This document shows, piece after piece, positions 7,152-14,639 of a DNA stretch of 14,639 nt (positions are counted from its first letter, which is position 1; every line of letters starts with the position of its first letter). Both the position numbers and the translations under genes were made by a program. The stretch covers positions 1 to 14,639 of the forward strand of contig JAKRSG010000181.1 in the NCBI GenBank assembly GCA_022402405.1, in the 5' to 3' direction. The DNA is from Bacteroidia bacterium (GTDB taxonomy: Bacteria > Bacteroidota > Bacteroidia > UKL13-3). The notes under the pieces are model-generated. The model saw only the letters and a program-made list of their open reading frames with translations, was not told the DNA's origin and did no database searches.

Positions 7152-8171
7152 GTGATTGTATTTTTCAAACATTCGGCAACACATGCCCAAATAGCAGAAT
7201 TGCAGTTGCACCTCAAGCAACTTGGCCTAGAATCACAATTGGTTCCAGGAAAAAATATTTGTTTGGTGCATAAATTAACCGATGATACTATACTTGCTGG
7301 ATTCGATTTTATCTCTCATACAAAAGCCATTTCGAGTTCATTTCAACTTTCATCAAACCAATATAAAGAAGAAACGAATTTTGATGTAAATGGAATTCCG
7401 GTTGGTTCAGCCTATGTAAATATAATTGCCGGCCCTTGCAGTGTTGAATCGGAAGAACAAATTTTCAAAACTGCCGAATTTTTATCCAAACATCAGATTA
7501 AATTCATAAGAGGCGGAGCCTACAAGCCTCGCACTTCTCCTTATTCATTTAGAGGTCTAGGAAAAGAAGGCCTAAAAATGCTTCACCAAGCTGCTAAGCA
7601 ATATCAGTTAAATGTGGTAACAGAACTTATGGATTTAAGTCTGTTAGATGAAGTTCAACAATACACAGACATCATTCAAATTGGCAGTAGAAACATGGCC
7701 AATTTTTATTTGCTAGGAGAACTTGGCAAAATTGATACTCCAATTTTACTAAAAAGGGGCATGCAAGCAAATGTAAATGAGTGGCTTTTAGCTGCAGATT
7801 ACATTTTAAGTGGAGGAAACGATAAGGTTATCCTCTGCGAAAGAGGGATTAGAAGTTTTGACCCGATGAGCAGAAATGTTATGGATGTTGGTGTAATCCC
7901 GCTTATACAATCCCTCTCTCACCTACCTATTCTGGCTGATCCTAGTCATGGAACAGGTGATTCTAGATTTGTGGGTGCATTAGCAAAAGCCAGTTTAGTG
8001 GCAGGTGCCAACGGATTGATGATTGAAATACATCCAGACCCCAAAAAAGCGCTCTCAGACGCTAACCAAGCACTCAGTTTTGAGGCTTTTGAAACACTAC
8101 TTTCAGAGATAGAATTACTAAAACCGACCATTAAAAAACTCAAACCGACCAGTTACTCATTAGTAGTTTGA
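7152..8171 (+). CDS. aroF: 3-deoxy-7-phosphoheptulonate (DAHP) synthase, type I-beta with N-terminal regulatory domain
   Basis: Condenses phosphoenolpyruvate and erythrose 4-phosphate to DAHP, the committed step of the shikimate pathway. Residues 1-65 (MIVFFKHSATHAQIAELQ...) form the ferredoxin-like/ACT-type domain that in Thermotoga-type enzymes gives feedback inhibition by aromatic amino acids. The TIM barrel follows, with AGPCSVES (93-100), RGGAYKPRTSPYSFRG (120-135), ILLKRGM (198-204), CERGIRSFD (229-237) and DPSHGTGDS (263-271). The four metal ligands expected for the family are present: Cys96, His266, Glu292 and Asp303. Length (339 aa) is typical. The GTG start at 7152 yields exactly the usual beginning of the regulatory domain. 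It follows the DUF4270 stop by 6 nt, so co-transcription is likely. The stop is TGA, the only annotated TGA terminator in this window. The C-terminal tail carries a short KPT-KKL-KPT repeat. Confidence 0.95.
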   Translation: MIVFFKHSATHAQIAELQLHLKQLGLESQLVPGKNICLVHKLTDDTILAGFDFISHTKAISSSFQLSSNQYKEETNFDVNGIPVGSAYVNIIAGPCSVESEEQIFKTAEFLSKHQIKFIRGGAYKPRTSPYSFRGLGKEGLKMLHQAAKQYQLNVVTELMDLSLLDEVQQYTDIIQIGSRNMANFYLLGELGKIDTPILLKRGMQANVNEWLLAADYILSGGNDKVILCERGIRSFDPMSRNVMDVGVIPLIQSLSHLPILADPSHGTGDSRFVGALAKASLVAGANGLMIEIHPDPKKALSDANQALSFEAFETLLSEIELLKPTIKKLKPTSYSLVV

Positions 8172-8196
8172 AATTAACATTAATTTACTACTTTCG
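8167..8196 (+). promoter_or_regulatory. Candidate promoter of glmS
   Basis: TTTG at 8167-8170 and TACTTTCG at 8189-8196 are separated by 18 nt. The first matches the Bacteroidota -33 box and the second matches TAnnTTTG in all but one fixed base. The -33 box overlaps the last codons of the DAHP synthase gene. With a start point about 7 nt after the -7 box, the transcript would begin at or within a few bases of the glmS ATG (8203), so the mRNA could be nearly leaderless. Confidence 0.4.
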
Positions 8197-8202
8197 CATA
8201 AT

Positions 8203-10044
8203 ATGTGTGGAATAGTAGCTTATATCGGTCACCGCGACGCGTGCCCGATAGTATTAAAAGGTTTAAAACGCCTAGAATATCGTGGGTATGATAGCGCTGG
8301 CGTTGCTTTGTTGGATAGTACTAAGAACCTAAAGGTGTATAAGAAAACCGGTAAGGTTAGTGATTTAGAAAGAGAAATTGGCGACAGAGACACTTCCGCC
8401 TTCACGGGTATGGGGCACACTCGTTGGGCAACTCATGGTGAACCGAATGATGCCAATGCTCATCCTCATCTTTCTGGTGATGGCGAATTTGCCATGATTC
8501 ACAACGGAATCATCGAAAACTACTCTTCATTAAAAGAAATGCTTAAAAGTAGAGGTCACGTTTTTAAAAGCGAAACTGATACTGAAGTTTTAATTCATTT
8601 GATTGAGGAGGTTTACAAAAACAATCCGGTTAAATTTGAAGAAGCAGTTCGTATGGCACTAACGCAGGTTGTGGGTGCTTACGCTATAGTTATCTTATCC
8701 AAAAACGACCCTAATTACCTTATTGGTGCTAAAAAAGGCAGTCCGATGGTAATAGGAATTGGAGAGAATGAGCATTTTATTGCCAGTGATGCTACACCGA
8801 TTGTTGAGTATACTAGAAATGTTGTGTACATTCAAGATGGTGAAATTGCCATTATTGAAGGTTCAAATCTTACCATCAAAACTATCGATAATTCAATTAA
8901 AACTCCTTACATTCAAGAAATTGAATTTAACTTAGAGAACATTGAAAAAGGTGGTTACGAGCACTTCATGTTAAAAGAAATTTTTGAACAACCAAGGAGT
9001 ATTCTAGATTCTTTCCGTGGTAGAATTCACCTTCCAGATGCGCGAATTACCATGGCAGGTATTGATATGTTCGAAGATAAAATTAAGAACCTTGATAGAA
9101 TTGTGATATTAGGCTGTGGTACATCATGGCACGCAGGTTTAGTAGGTGAATATTTATTTGAAGATATCGCTAGAATTCCATGTGAAGTTGAGTACGCGTC
9201 AGAATTTAGATACAGAAACCCAGTGGTTAGAGAAAGTGATTTTGTAATTGCTATTTCTCAATCAGGTGAAACAGCAGATACCTTGGCAGCACTTGAATTA
9301 GCTAAGAAAAAAGGCGCCACTATTTTTGGAATTTGTAACGTGGTAGGTGCCAGCATACCAAGATTTACAGATGCAGGAGCTTATACCCATGCTGGACCAG
9401 AAATTGGGGTTGCTTCTACTAAGGCCTTTACCGCCCAGGTTACAGCCTTAATTTTGATGGCTCTTTCTATGGCACAGAAAAAAGGTACTATTACCAGCAC
9501 ACGCCTTCATGAATTATTAAATGAAATTGAATCGGTTCCAGCAAAAATTGAACAGGTGTTAAAAACCGATGAGCAAATCCAGAAAATTGCTGCCGAGTTA
9601 AAAGATTCAAGAAATGCATTGTATTTAGGTAGAGGTTATGGATTCCCAGTGGCATTAGAAGGCGCTTTAAAATTAAAAGAAATTTCATACATTCATGCAG
9701 AAGGTTACCCTGCAGCTGAAATGAAGCATGGTCCTATTGCATTGATAGATGAAGAAATGCCAGTTATAGTAATTGCTACACAACACAGTAATTACGAGAA
9801 GGTAGTGAGCAATATCCAAGAAGTTAAAGCTAGAAAAGGTAGAGTAATTGCTATTGCCACAGAAGGTGATACTCACGTAAAAGATATGGCAGACCATGTT
9901 ATTTACATTCCAACATGTGAAGAGGCATTGTTACCATTAATAGCTACCATTCCTTTACAGTTATTGTCTTATCATATAGCTGTGTTAAGAGGCTGTAACG
10001 TAGATCAGCCAAGAAACTTAGCTAAGTCTGTTACGGTGGAGTAA
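8203..10044 (+). CDS. glmS: Glutamine--fructose-6-phosphate aminotransferase (isomerizing)
   Basis: Makes glucosamine 6-phosphate from fructose 6-phosphate and glutamine, the entry to UDP-GlcNAc and thus peptidoglycan and LPS; cytoplasmic. The start is fixed by MCGIVAYIG: Cys2 becomes the N-terminal nucleophile of the class II glutaminase. The glutaminase half continues with EYRGYDSAG (25-33), HTRWATHG (72-79) and HNGIIENY (100-107). The isomerase half has two SIS domains: GCGTSWHAG (304-312), SQSGETADT (352-360) and STKAFTAQ (405-412) in the first, and GRGYGFPVALEGALKLKE (476-493) and AEGYPAAEMKHGP (499-511) in the second. The C-terminal DQPRNLAKSVTVE (601-613) is the conserved tail that closes over the active site. 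Length 613 aa is normal. The 31-nt gap from the DAHP synthase holds no room for a glmS ribozyme. A strong hairpin follows the stop. Confidence 0.98.
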   Translation: MCGIVAYIGHRDACPIVLKGLKRLEYRGYDSAGVALLDSTKNLKVYKKTGKVSDLEREIGDRDTSAFTGMGHTRWATHGEPNDANAHPHLSGDGEFAMIHNGIIENYSSLKEMLKSRGHVFKSETDTEVLIHLIEEVYKNNPVKFEEAVRMALTQVVGAYAIVILSKNDPNYLIGAKKGSPMVIGIGENEHFIASDATPIVEYTRNVVYIQDGEIAIIEGSNLTIKTIDNSIKTPYIQEIEFNLENIEKGGYEHFMLKEIFEQPRSILDSFRGRIHLPDARITMAGIDMFEDKIKNLDRIVILGCGTSWHAGLVGEYLFEDIARIPCEVEYASEFRYRNPVVRESDFVIAISQSGETADTLAALELAKKKGATIFGICNVVGASIPRFTDAGAYTHAGPEIGVASTKAFTAQVTALILMALSMAQKKGTITSTRLHELLNEIESVPAKIEQVLKTDEQIQKIAAELKDSRNALYLGRGYGFPVALEGALKLKEISYIHAEGYPAAEMKHGPIALIDEEMPVIVIATQHSNYEKVVSNIQEVKARKGRVIAIATEGDTHVKDMADHVIYIPTCEEALLPLIATIPLQLLSYHIAVLRGCNVDQPRNLAKSVTVE

Positions 10045-10071
10045 GTAACTATATTCCTACATACTAAAAAC

Positions 10072-10107
10072 AAAAAAGCTGCATGAAGAAATTCATGCAG
10101 CTTTTTT
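10072..10107. terminator. Bidirectional intrinsic terminator between glmS and the 106-aa gene
   Basis: A perfect 16-bp inverted repeat, AAAAAAGCTGCATGAA (10072-10087) and TTCATGCAGCTTTTTT (10092-10107), encloses a GAAA loop of the stable GNRA type. The core GCTGCATGAA pairs are followed by a T6 tract on both strands. It lies 27 nt after the glmS stop and 19 nt after the stop of the convergent minus-strand gene, so it can end transcription from both sides. Confidence 0.93.
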
Positions 10108-10126
10108 ATTGTACTAATAAGTTAAA

Positions 10127-10447
10127 TTAAGCAGGTAAAAAATCTACACTATAAATACAAAACAATGGTATCGTTAATCCGTCGTTGGTGAGAATTGAAT
10201 CTTTTTGAATAGAAAGCACATTGGTTTCTATTCTGTACAAATTTTCTCCCGATTTTAAAACGATTGAAGTCTTATACTTCTCACTCCTACCGAGCGAAAT
10301 AGCTTTGTCTAAATTGGTTCTTCTAACACGAATATCCTCTGGTCTAGAGAGAACATCGGTATCATCAAATAGTACCTTTGCAAGCTCATCTTTGCTTGTT
10401 ACAGGTAAACTTCTAAAGTTTGCTAAGGTGTACGAATTAGATTTCAT
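10127..10447 (-). CDS. Uncharacterised small protein (106 aa)
   Basis: I do not recognise a family. The protein starts MKSNSYTLANFRSLPVTSKD, has no signal peptide or membrane segment, and should be cytoplasmic. Residues 1-53 are polar and probably helical, with a charged patch SRPEDIRVRRTNLDKA (34-49). Residues 57-104 look like a small beta-structured domain: YKTSIVLKSGENLYRIETNVLSI then DSILTNDGLTIPLFCIYSVDF, with alternating hydrophobics and turns as in small beta-barrels. Its standing as a gene is supported by position: it ends 19 nt before the strong terminator, starts 31 nt after the LruC-type gene on the same strand, and fills the space exactly. A TAATTTTA about 8-15 nt before the ATG could be a weak -7 box; otherwise it is transcribed with the upstream gene. 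The opposite-strand frame over it is a shadow. Confidence 0.75.
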   Translation of the reverse strand: MKSNSYTLANFRSLPVTSKDELAKVLFDDTDVLSRPEDIRVRRTNLDKAISLGRSEKYKTSIVLKSGENLYRIETNVLSIQKDSILTNDGLTIPLFCIYSVDFLPA

Positions 10448-10478
10448 GCCGTAAAATTAGTGCATTCTATCGAAAAAA

Positions 10479-12656
10479 TTACTTTTCATAGAAATATTCA
10501 TAATTTCTGTATCCTGGCATGTCTTTGTACCAATCTTTATATAGCTCCCCGCCACTTTGGGCCCACTGCGCAAACTTAAGGTAGGCTTGAGTTACATCAG
10601 GTTTTTCCTTTAATTCTAAAAGCGATAATTCAACACAATATGAAAAACTTTCTGGCACAATTATTCCCCATGGTAAATTATTGGCCGTTAAATAATATTT
10701 CTCCTTTTCTAAGCGAGTATCATCGTTTGCATAGCCGAAAAGTTTAGTATCTGCCAATTCTGTTGGTGGATTTCCAGCCACATGAATTTCATAACCTCTG
10801 CCTTTATCCTTTTCGTTCATCCATATAAACGGGTCGAAAGCACCCACGCCACCAAATTCTTTTAGGTCTATATTTTTACTAAGTTCAAAAGTAACACGGT
10901 AATCTTTTGCAGGAACAGCAACCTGACTAGGAACCGTATTCCAACCACCTAACTCTTTTTTACTGTTATCGAATAGTTGAAACACTAATTTTTTATGTTC
11001 AGTCTCTATAGTGGCACCATCCATTTTTTCAATAGAAGTTGGGTCGAATGGCATAGCCATACAAAAAGCAATTTGCTGCGCTCCACCCGAAGCTCTTAAT
11101 TTATATTCACCTTCATACTTTACAATTTCATTGTTAGCATTGGTAATTATATTATGACGAAAATCGATAACCAAGTCATTTAAGTCGTAATCACCTTTGC
11201 TAGGCCACAAATCTTCGAAAGCAGCAGTTGCCATTTCTTTGGCATTTGGATAAAAATTATTGAAAGCTAATTTAGCATCATTTGGATAATCATCAATTTC
11301 ATCGGCAACGCCATCTTGATCTGTATCTACTATAGCAGGAGTTCCGTTGCCTTCTGGATTGCACGGACTAGTTGGCACATACATATCACAGAGTAAAGAA
11401 ACCGTTCCACCAATAGTACCAAAATTGGTTTCAATACCGTTGGCATCACAGAACTGTAAAGCACCAGATAAATTACCACCACCGTTTATTACCGTTGTTC
11501 CACTTACTTTAATTAAGGCACCACCATTTCCAATCGCTGGTCCATTAAACGTAATATTGCTTGTACTAAACATAGAAGAGGCAAATAAATTCATAGTTCC
11601 ACCAGAGTTTACCGTGGTGTTTTGATTTACTCTGATATAACTGCGATTTGTAATAGGGTTGTTTAAATTTGCATTTCTACCTACCGTAAACCTACAATTG
11701 TTTACAAATACTCCACCACCATTTTGGTTAAAATCTGTTCCAATAGAAATAGTACCATTGTTAGTTAACGTTTTATTACAGTTAAGGGTACCAGTAATAT
11801 TGAGTGTACCATCATTTAACACATCGCTATTACCATTTATGCTCATATCTCCTGTAACAGAAATCAAGGCATAATTTTTCACCATACCATTCGGGCTGAA
11901 CCCACCAGAGATAAAGAAAGAATTACTCCAATTTGTAATGGAAGAAGTAGCGGTATTTAAGCTTACATTTGAAGCATTAACAACTGCTCCAGAAGCAATC
12001 AATAATTGAGAGCTATTATTTAGGTTCAGACTAGAAATATTTGCGTTTCCGCATATTCTCACGGTACCATTGTTTATGTTTATACTTCCAGAAAAGTTAC
12101 CGATAATACAAACTACATCATTTACATTATTTACATTAACAGTCGTATTACCTGTTACGGTGCTGGTACAGCCAGTATTACAATTAGGAGATGCTGGAGC
12201 AGATTTGCCCAAACCAGAATTACCTTTTCCAAGACCATCTACTAATATGCTATTTAATTTAGCATTCACTATTTGCATCGAAGAGCTTTTATCAGGATTA
12301 ACCTTAACAATATACAACACATCTAATGCATTCTTAATATTTACTCTTGCCTCAAAAGGCTCAGAAAATTTGGCACTGCCAGAGGCTATTAAGCTACCGG
12401 TGCTGTATGGATTACCATCATAAACTTCAATTCTTTGAAGCTGGTTACCAAATACATTATTATCAACCAAAACTTTAATATCAACAGAATGAAAACCGGA
12501 ATAGATAAATCCATCTGGAACTACCATTTCATTAATATTTTTTACATTTTGTGTAAGATCTGGACCTACAACTTCTTTGCTAGGGGGTGTTAATGATTTT
12601 TTACACGACAAAAAGAGGAAAATTACAATGGAGCTAAATACAATGATTTTTTTCAT
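10479..12656 (-). CDS. LruC-domain surface lipoprotein with Asn/Gly-rich repeat region
   Basis: A 725-aa predicted lipoprotein. The ATG at 12656 puts MKKIIVFSSIVIFLFLSC at the N-terminus, with lipobox LFLSC and lipidated Cys18; a start 27 nt further upstream would only add residues before the signal. Residues about 45-135 form a beta-rich domain beginning VVPDGFIYSGFHSVDIKV. Residues 155-425 are rich in Asn, Gly, Thr and Ser with recurring N-x-G-T-hydrophobic units (195, 281, 299, 351) and scattered cysteines, suggesting a right-handed beta-helix. DTDQDGVADEIDDYPND (444-460) is a calcium-binding type-3-repeat-like loop. The C-terminal domain (about 475-720) has the LruC/DUF4842 signature: AAFEDLWPSKGDYDLNDLVIDF (478-499), RASGGAQQIAF (521-531) and DPFIWMNEKDKGRGYEIHV (608-626). 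The combination suggests a surface-exposed adhesin-like or structural protein; substrate or partner is unknown. The small gene 31 nt downstream may be co-transcribed. Confidence 0.85.
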   Translation of the reverse strand: MKKIIVFSSIVIFLFLSCKKSLTPPSKEVVGPDLTQNVKNINEMVVPDGFIYSGFHSVDIKVLVDNNVFGNQLQRIEVYDGNPYSTGSLIASGSAKFSEPFEARVNIKNALDVLYIVKVNPDKSSSMQIVNAKLNSILVDGLGKGNSGLGKSAPASPNCNTGCTSTVTGNTTVNVNNVNDVVCIIGNFSGSININNGTVRICGNANISSLNLNNSSQLLIASGAVVNASNVSLNTATSSITNWSNSFFISGGFSPNGMVKNYALISVTGDMSINGNSDVLNDGTLNITGTLNCNKTLTNNGTISIGTDFNQNGGGVFVNNCRFTVGRNANLNNPITNRSYIRVNQNTTVNSGGTMNLFASSMFSTSNITFNGPAIGNGGALIKVSGTTVINGGGNLSGALQFCDANGIETNFGTIGGTVSLLCDMYVPTSPCNPEGNGTPAIVDTDQDGVADEIDDYPNDAKLAFNNFYPNAKEMATAAFEDLWPSKGDYDLNDLVIDFRHNIITNANNEIVKYEGEYKLRASGGAQQIAFCMAMPFDPTSIEKMDGATIETEHKKLVFQLFDNSKKELGGWNTVPSQVAVPAKDYRVTFELSKNIDLKEFGGVGAFDPFIWMNEKDKGRGYEIHVAGNPPTELADTKLFGYANDDTRLEKEKYYLTANNLPWGIIVPESFSYCVELSLLELKEKPDVTQAYLKFAQWAQSGGELYKDWYKDMPGYRNYEYFYEK

Positions 12657-12870
12657 GGGATAATTTTTATAAATAATTCGCAATCTAGCATATAATACAC
12701 ATAATAATATCTAAATTTATACGAATGGATTAAATATTTGTGTAAGCTGAAACAGAAAAAATGATATTAATTGTCCAAAAAAAGGAAAAATGTCGCAATA
12801 TTTCCCAAATTGATTTGACTATAAAAAAAGACTATCCTATTTAAATCTATGAAATAGTGTTATTTACTGA

Positions 12871-12902
12871 TTTGGCTAGTAATTTGTAAAATGGTATGTT
12901 TA
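12871..12902 (+). promoter_or_regulatory. Candidate promoter of the histidine kinase gene
   Basis: TTTG at 12871-12874 and TATGTTTA at 12895-12902 are spaced by 20 nt, fitting the Bacteroidota -33/-7 pattern with one mismatch in the -7 box. The transcript would start near 12909, only a few bases before ATG 12916. The rest of the 259-nt divergent region (12657-12915) is very AT-rich. It shows only a 6-bp inverted repeat (CTATTT 12837, AAATAG 12852) and a GACTAT pair 13 nt apart, neither of which I can interpret. Confidence 0.33.
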
Positions 12903-12915
12903 TAAACTTAAAAAA

Positions 12916-14577
12916 ATGTTTCAATCAATCATAAATAGGATATATCGGATGAAGATCGGTACTCGTACCGCCATCAGTTATTTTGCCGTGATAATGGTTG
13001 TATTGGCATTCACTACTTCTTCTATTTTATTACTTCAATATGGTAAAAATATAGACATCAGAATTGCAAGTAGTTTCAGTCCCGTAATTAGTGCAATCAA
13101 AGATTATCAATTTTTAATTGAAGAAACAGGAAGATTAAGTACAGATATTTCTATTCAAGCAAATGAAGTAAAGAGAAGTAGGTTAAAAAAGATTCATGAA
13201 AGAATATATAACCGACAAAAAATTACGCTTATTGGATTGTGCCAAGAACCAGGCTTAGCTGATGTGAAGAAACGTATAATTGGAGTTGACAAAAAATTTG
13301 AGAACACACTAATTTTAGAGAAAAAATTATTAGCAGTATTAGGTTCAGACCAAGACTATAACGACCCACAAAAACTAGCAGAAGCCAAGATTTTAAAAGA
13401 CCAAATAGACAATGAAATCAGTAAGCTTAGGCTTGTTCTAAGCGAGACAAGTTTGCAGGCTATTAGCGTTTTTAATAAGTTAGACGCACAAAAATTTGCT
13501 AGTTATAGAACCCTTTCTTACCTATTATTAATAATGATTATTGTTATAGCTCTTTTGGGTGTAGTTTCGATATATATTACTAACATTACTATTATTAAAC
13601 CAATTAAAGAACTTAGTGCTATATTGGATGAAGTGGGTGCTGGTAAAATTATTCAATTTCAATCTCATATTTCGAGAGAAGATGAAATTGGAGATATGAT
13701 TAATTCTGCTCAAAAGGTTGTACAAGGTTTTAAGAATAAAGAACAAGTTGCGAATGCCATTGGTAAAGGTGATTATGATATAAAAGTTCCTATGCTTAGT
13801 AGAAGAGATAGACTAGGAAAAGCATTATCTGAGATGAGGGACAACCTTAAATTATCTAAAGAAAAAGAGGTACAGAATTTAAAATCATTAGAGGCCTATA
13901 CCTTAAGTTTAAAGAAGAAAAATAAAGAACTTGATCAATTTGCTTATATTACATCTCATGATTTAAAAAGTCCGTTGCGAGGAATAAATAACCTAGCCGA
14001 GTGGATACAAGAAGACATGGGCGAAAAAATGAGTGAAGAGTCGTTTAAGTATTTCAATATGCTTAGGGGTAGAGTTCACCGAATGGAAGCTTTAATTAAC
14101 TCAATTTTACAATACTCAAGAGCAGGAAAAACACCCGAAAATCAAGAAAAAACATCAAGCAAGCAAGTGGTTTATGATGTATTGGAAAGGATTGAATTTG
14201 GAAAATGCACAGTACTTGTTGATGATTTGTTACCAGAAGTAACCGCTAATAGAAAAGACCTACAAGAAGTTTTTAATGTATTTATTAGTAATGCTATCAA
14301 TCATAATACTTCTACAGACCCAATTTTAAATATCAGTTACAGAAGAACAGGAGACAAAATTACCTTTTGCGTGGCTGATAATGGTCCGGGGATAGCAGAG
14401 GAGTTTCATGAAAAAATCTTTACCATATTCCAAACATTGGAACGACGAGATGAGGTAGAAAATATTGGGGCAGGGTTAGCCATTGGCAAAAAAATAATAG
14501 AAGATTACGGCGGAAAAGTATGGGTAGAATCTGAGTTAGGCAAAGGAGCTAACTTCTATTTTGAATGGCCAGTTTAA
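12916..14577 (+). CDS. Membrane-bound sensor histidine kinase (two TM, HAMP, HisKA, HATPase)
   Basis: A 553-aa orthodox two-component sensor in the inner membrane. TM1 is at about 18-41. A mostly helical extracytoplasmic domain (about 42-197) probably forms a four-helix bundle, and TM2 is about 199-222. A HAMP segment (223-275, KPIKELSAILDEVG...REDEIGDM) is followed by a second HAMP-like unit (about 283-310, GDYDIKVPMLSRRDRLGKALSEM) and a coiled-coil (311-340). HisKA has the phosphoacceptor His348 in YITSHDLKSPLRG (344-356). The ATPase domain has N-box FISNAINHN (456-464), G1 DNGPGI (488-493), F-box IFTIF (501-505) and G2 GAGLAI (518-523), ending GGKVWVESELGKGANFYFEWPV. All key residues are present, so it should be active. 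The kinase core resembles phytochrome-type kinases of Bacteroidota. No response regulator is adjacent within the window. ATG 12949 is an alternative start that keeps TM1. The signal is unknown. Confidence 0.92.
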   Translation: MFQSIINRIYRMKIGTRTAISYFAVIMVVLAFTTSSILLLQYGKNIDIRIASSFSPVISAIKDYQFLIEETGRLSTDISIQANEVKRSRLKKIHERIYNRQKITLIGLCQEPGLADVKKRIIGVDKKFENTLILEKKLLAVLGSDQDYNDPQKLAEAKILKDQIDNEISKLRLVLSETSLQAISVFNKLDAQKFASYRTLSYLLLIMIIVIALLGVVSIYITNITIIKPIKELSAILDEVGAGKIIQFQSHISREDEIGDMINSAQKVVQGFKNKEQVANAIGKGDYDIKVPMLSRRDRLGKALSEMRDNLKLSKEKEVQNLKSLEAYTLSLKKKNKELDQFAYITSHDLKSPLRGINNLAEWIQEDMGEKMSEESFKYFNMLRGRVHRMEALINSILQYSRAGKTPENQEKTSSKQVVYDVLERIEFGKCTVLVDDLLPEVTANRKDLQEVFNVFISNAINHNTSTDPILNISYRRTGDKITFCVADNGPGIAEEFHEKIFTIFQTLERRDEVENIGAGLAIGKKIIEDYGGKVWVESELGKGANFYFEWPV

Positions 14578-14614
14578 TTTAAATTGGGTCATTTTAAGCA
14601 ATTCAAATTAAACT
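14571..14614 (+). terminator. Hairpin overlapping the histidine kinase stop codon
   Basis: AGTTTAATTTAAATTG (14571-14586) and CAATTCAAATTAAACT (14599-14614) are inverted repeats matching at 15 of 16 positions, around a 12-nt loop. The TAA stop (14575-14577) is inside the left arm. The stem is nearly all A/T and no clear T tract follows, so it may be a weak terminator or an RNA-end stabiliser rather than a strong intrinsic terminator. Confidence 0.5.
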
Positions 14615-14628
14615 AGAAGCAATTCAAA
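14596..14628. repeat. 12-bp direct repeat after the histidine kinase gene
   Basis: AAGCAATTCAAA occurs at 14596-14607 and again at 14617-14628, a period of 21 nt (two helical turns). A related CAATTA follows near the window edge. The first copy overlaps the right arm of the hairpin. It might be a binding site for a gene beyond the window, or chance in AT-rich DNA. Confidence 0.35.
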
Positions 14629-14639
14629 ACAATTACTTG

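Noticed and set aside
8121..8151. AAACCGACCA direct repeat in the end of the DAHP synthase gene
   Set aside because: Two copies 21 nt apart are in frame and simply encode a duplicated KPT in the C-terminal tail; no sign of a regulatory site.
8172..8202. glmS ribozyme/riboswitch
   Set aside because: Only 31 nt lie between the DAHP synthase stop and the glmS start, far too short, and the element is typical of Firmicutes.
11347..12423. Plus-strand frames at 11347, 11659 and 12070
   Set aside because: They are antisense shadows of the Asn/Thr-rich repeat region of the LruC-type gene: low complexity, Pro/Leu-rich translations, no domain signatures or spacing typical of genes.
1..14639. Mobile element, CRISPR array, tRNA/rRNA, toxin-antitoxin or defence system
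   Set aside because: No transposase or integrase domains, terminal repeats, regular spacer arrays, cloverleaf structures or defence-type proteins were seen; the gene set is core metabolism, envelope and signalling.

Overview
The window looks like a chromosomal core region of a Bacteroidota bacterium, possibly from the Chitinophagales/Sphingobacteriales side. This rests on the AT-rich sequence, the lack of Shine-Dalgarno motifs before most starts, -7 elements of the Bacteroidota type (TAnnTTTG) before several genes, and marker families: a DUF4270 lipoprotein, a half-length glycogen/starch-synthase-like protein next to panC, and an LruC-domain lipoprotein. No tRNA, rRNA, insertion sequence, CRISPR array, phage gene or recognised defence system was found. 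It is an ordinary housekeeping segment with a few oddities.

Layout. At 1-270 there is a possible terminator hairpin and a weak promoter candidate. A + strand pair follows: a secreted SurA-like peptidyl-prolyl isomerase (271-1614) and a MoxR-type AAA+ ATPase (1621-2586). The ATPase has an in-frame TGA between Walker B and sensor 1 in an otherwise intact frame. It meets a convergent LutB-type iron-sulfur protein (3954-2581) tail to tail, and the two genes share one palindromic TTATAA as Leu-stop on both strands. Upstream of lutB on the same strand is panC (4876-4034), with a well-formed promoter between them.

A + strand cluster starts divergently from panC: a glycogen-synthase N-domain-like protein (4991-5809), a DUF4270 lipoprotein (5781-7145, overlapping by 29 nt), a type I-beta DAHP synthase (7152-8171) and glmS (8203-10044). 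The first three are packed tightly enough to be one transcript. glmS has its own promoter candidate inside the end of the DAHP synthase gene. A perfect 16-bp hairpin with a GAAA loop and flanking A/T tracts (10072-10107) ends glmS and also the minus-strand pair coming from the other side.

That minus-strand pair is a large LruC-domain lipoprotein with an Asn/Gly-rich repeat region (12656-10479) and a small uncharacterised protein (10447-10127). A 259-nt divergent intergenic region then leads to a membrane sensor histidine kinase (12916-14577), whose stop codon lies in the left arm of a 16-bp hairpin near the window end.

Functionally the genes cover envelope biogenesis (SurA-like foldase, two lipoproteins, GlmS making glucosamine-6-phosphate for peptidoglycan and LPS), biosynthesis (PanC for pantothenate, DAHP synthase for aromatic amino acids), energy metabolism (LutB) and signalling (histidine kinase). 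The observations most worth checking are the nonsense codon in the MoxR gene and the half-length, motif-degenerate glycogen-synthase-like protein coupled to a lipoprotein gene.
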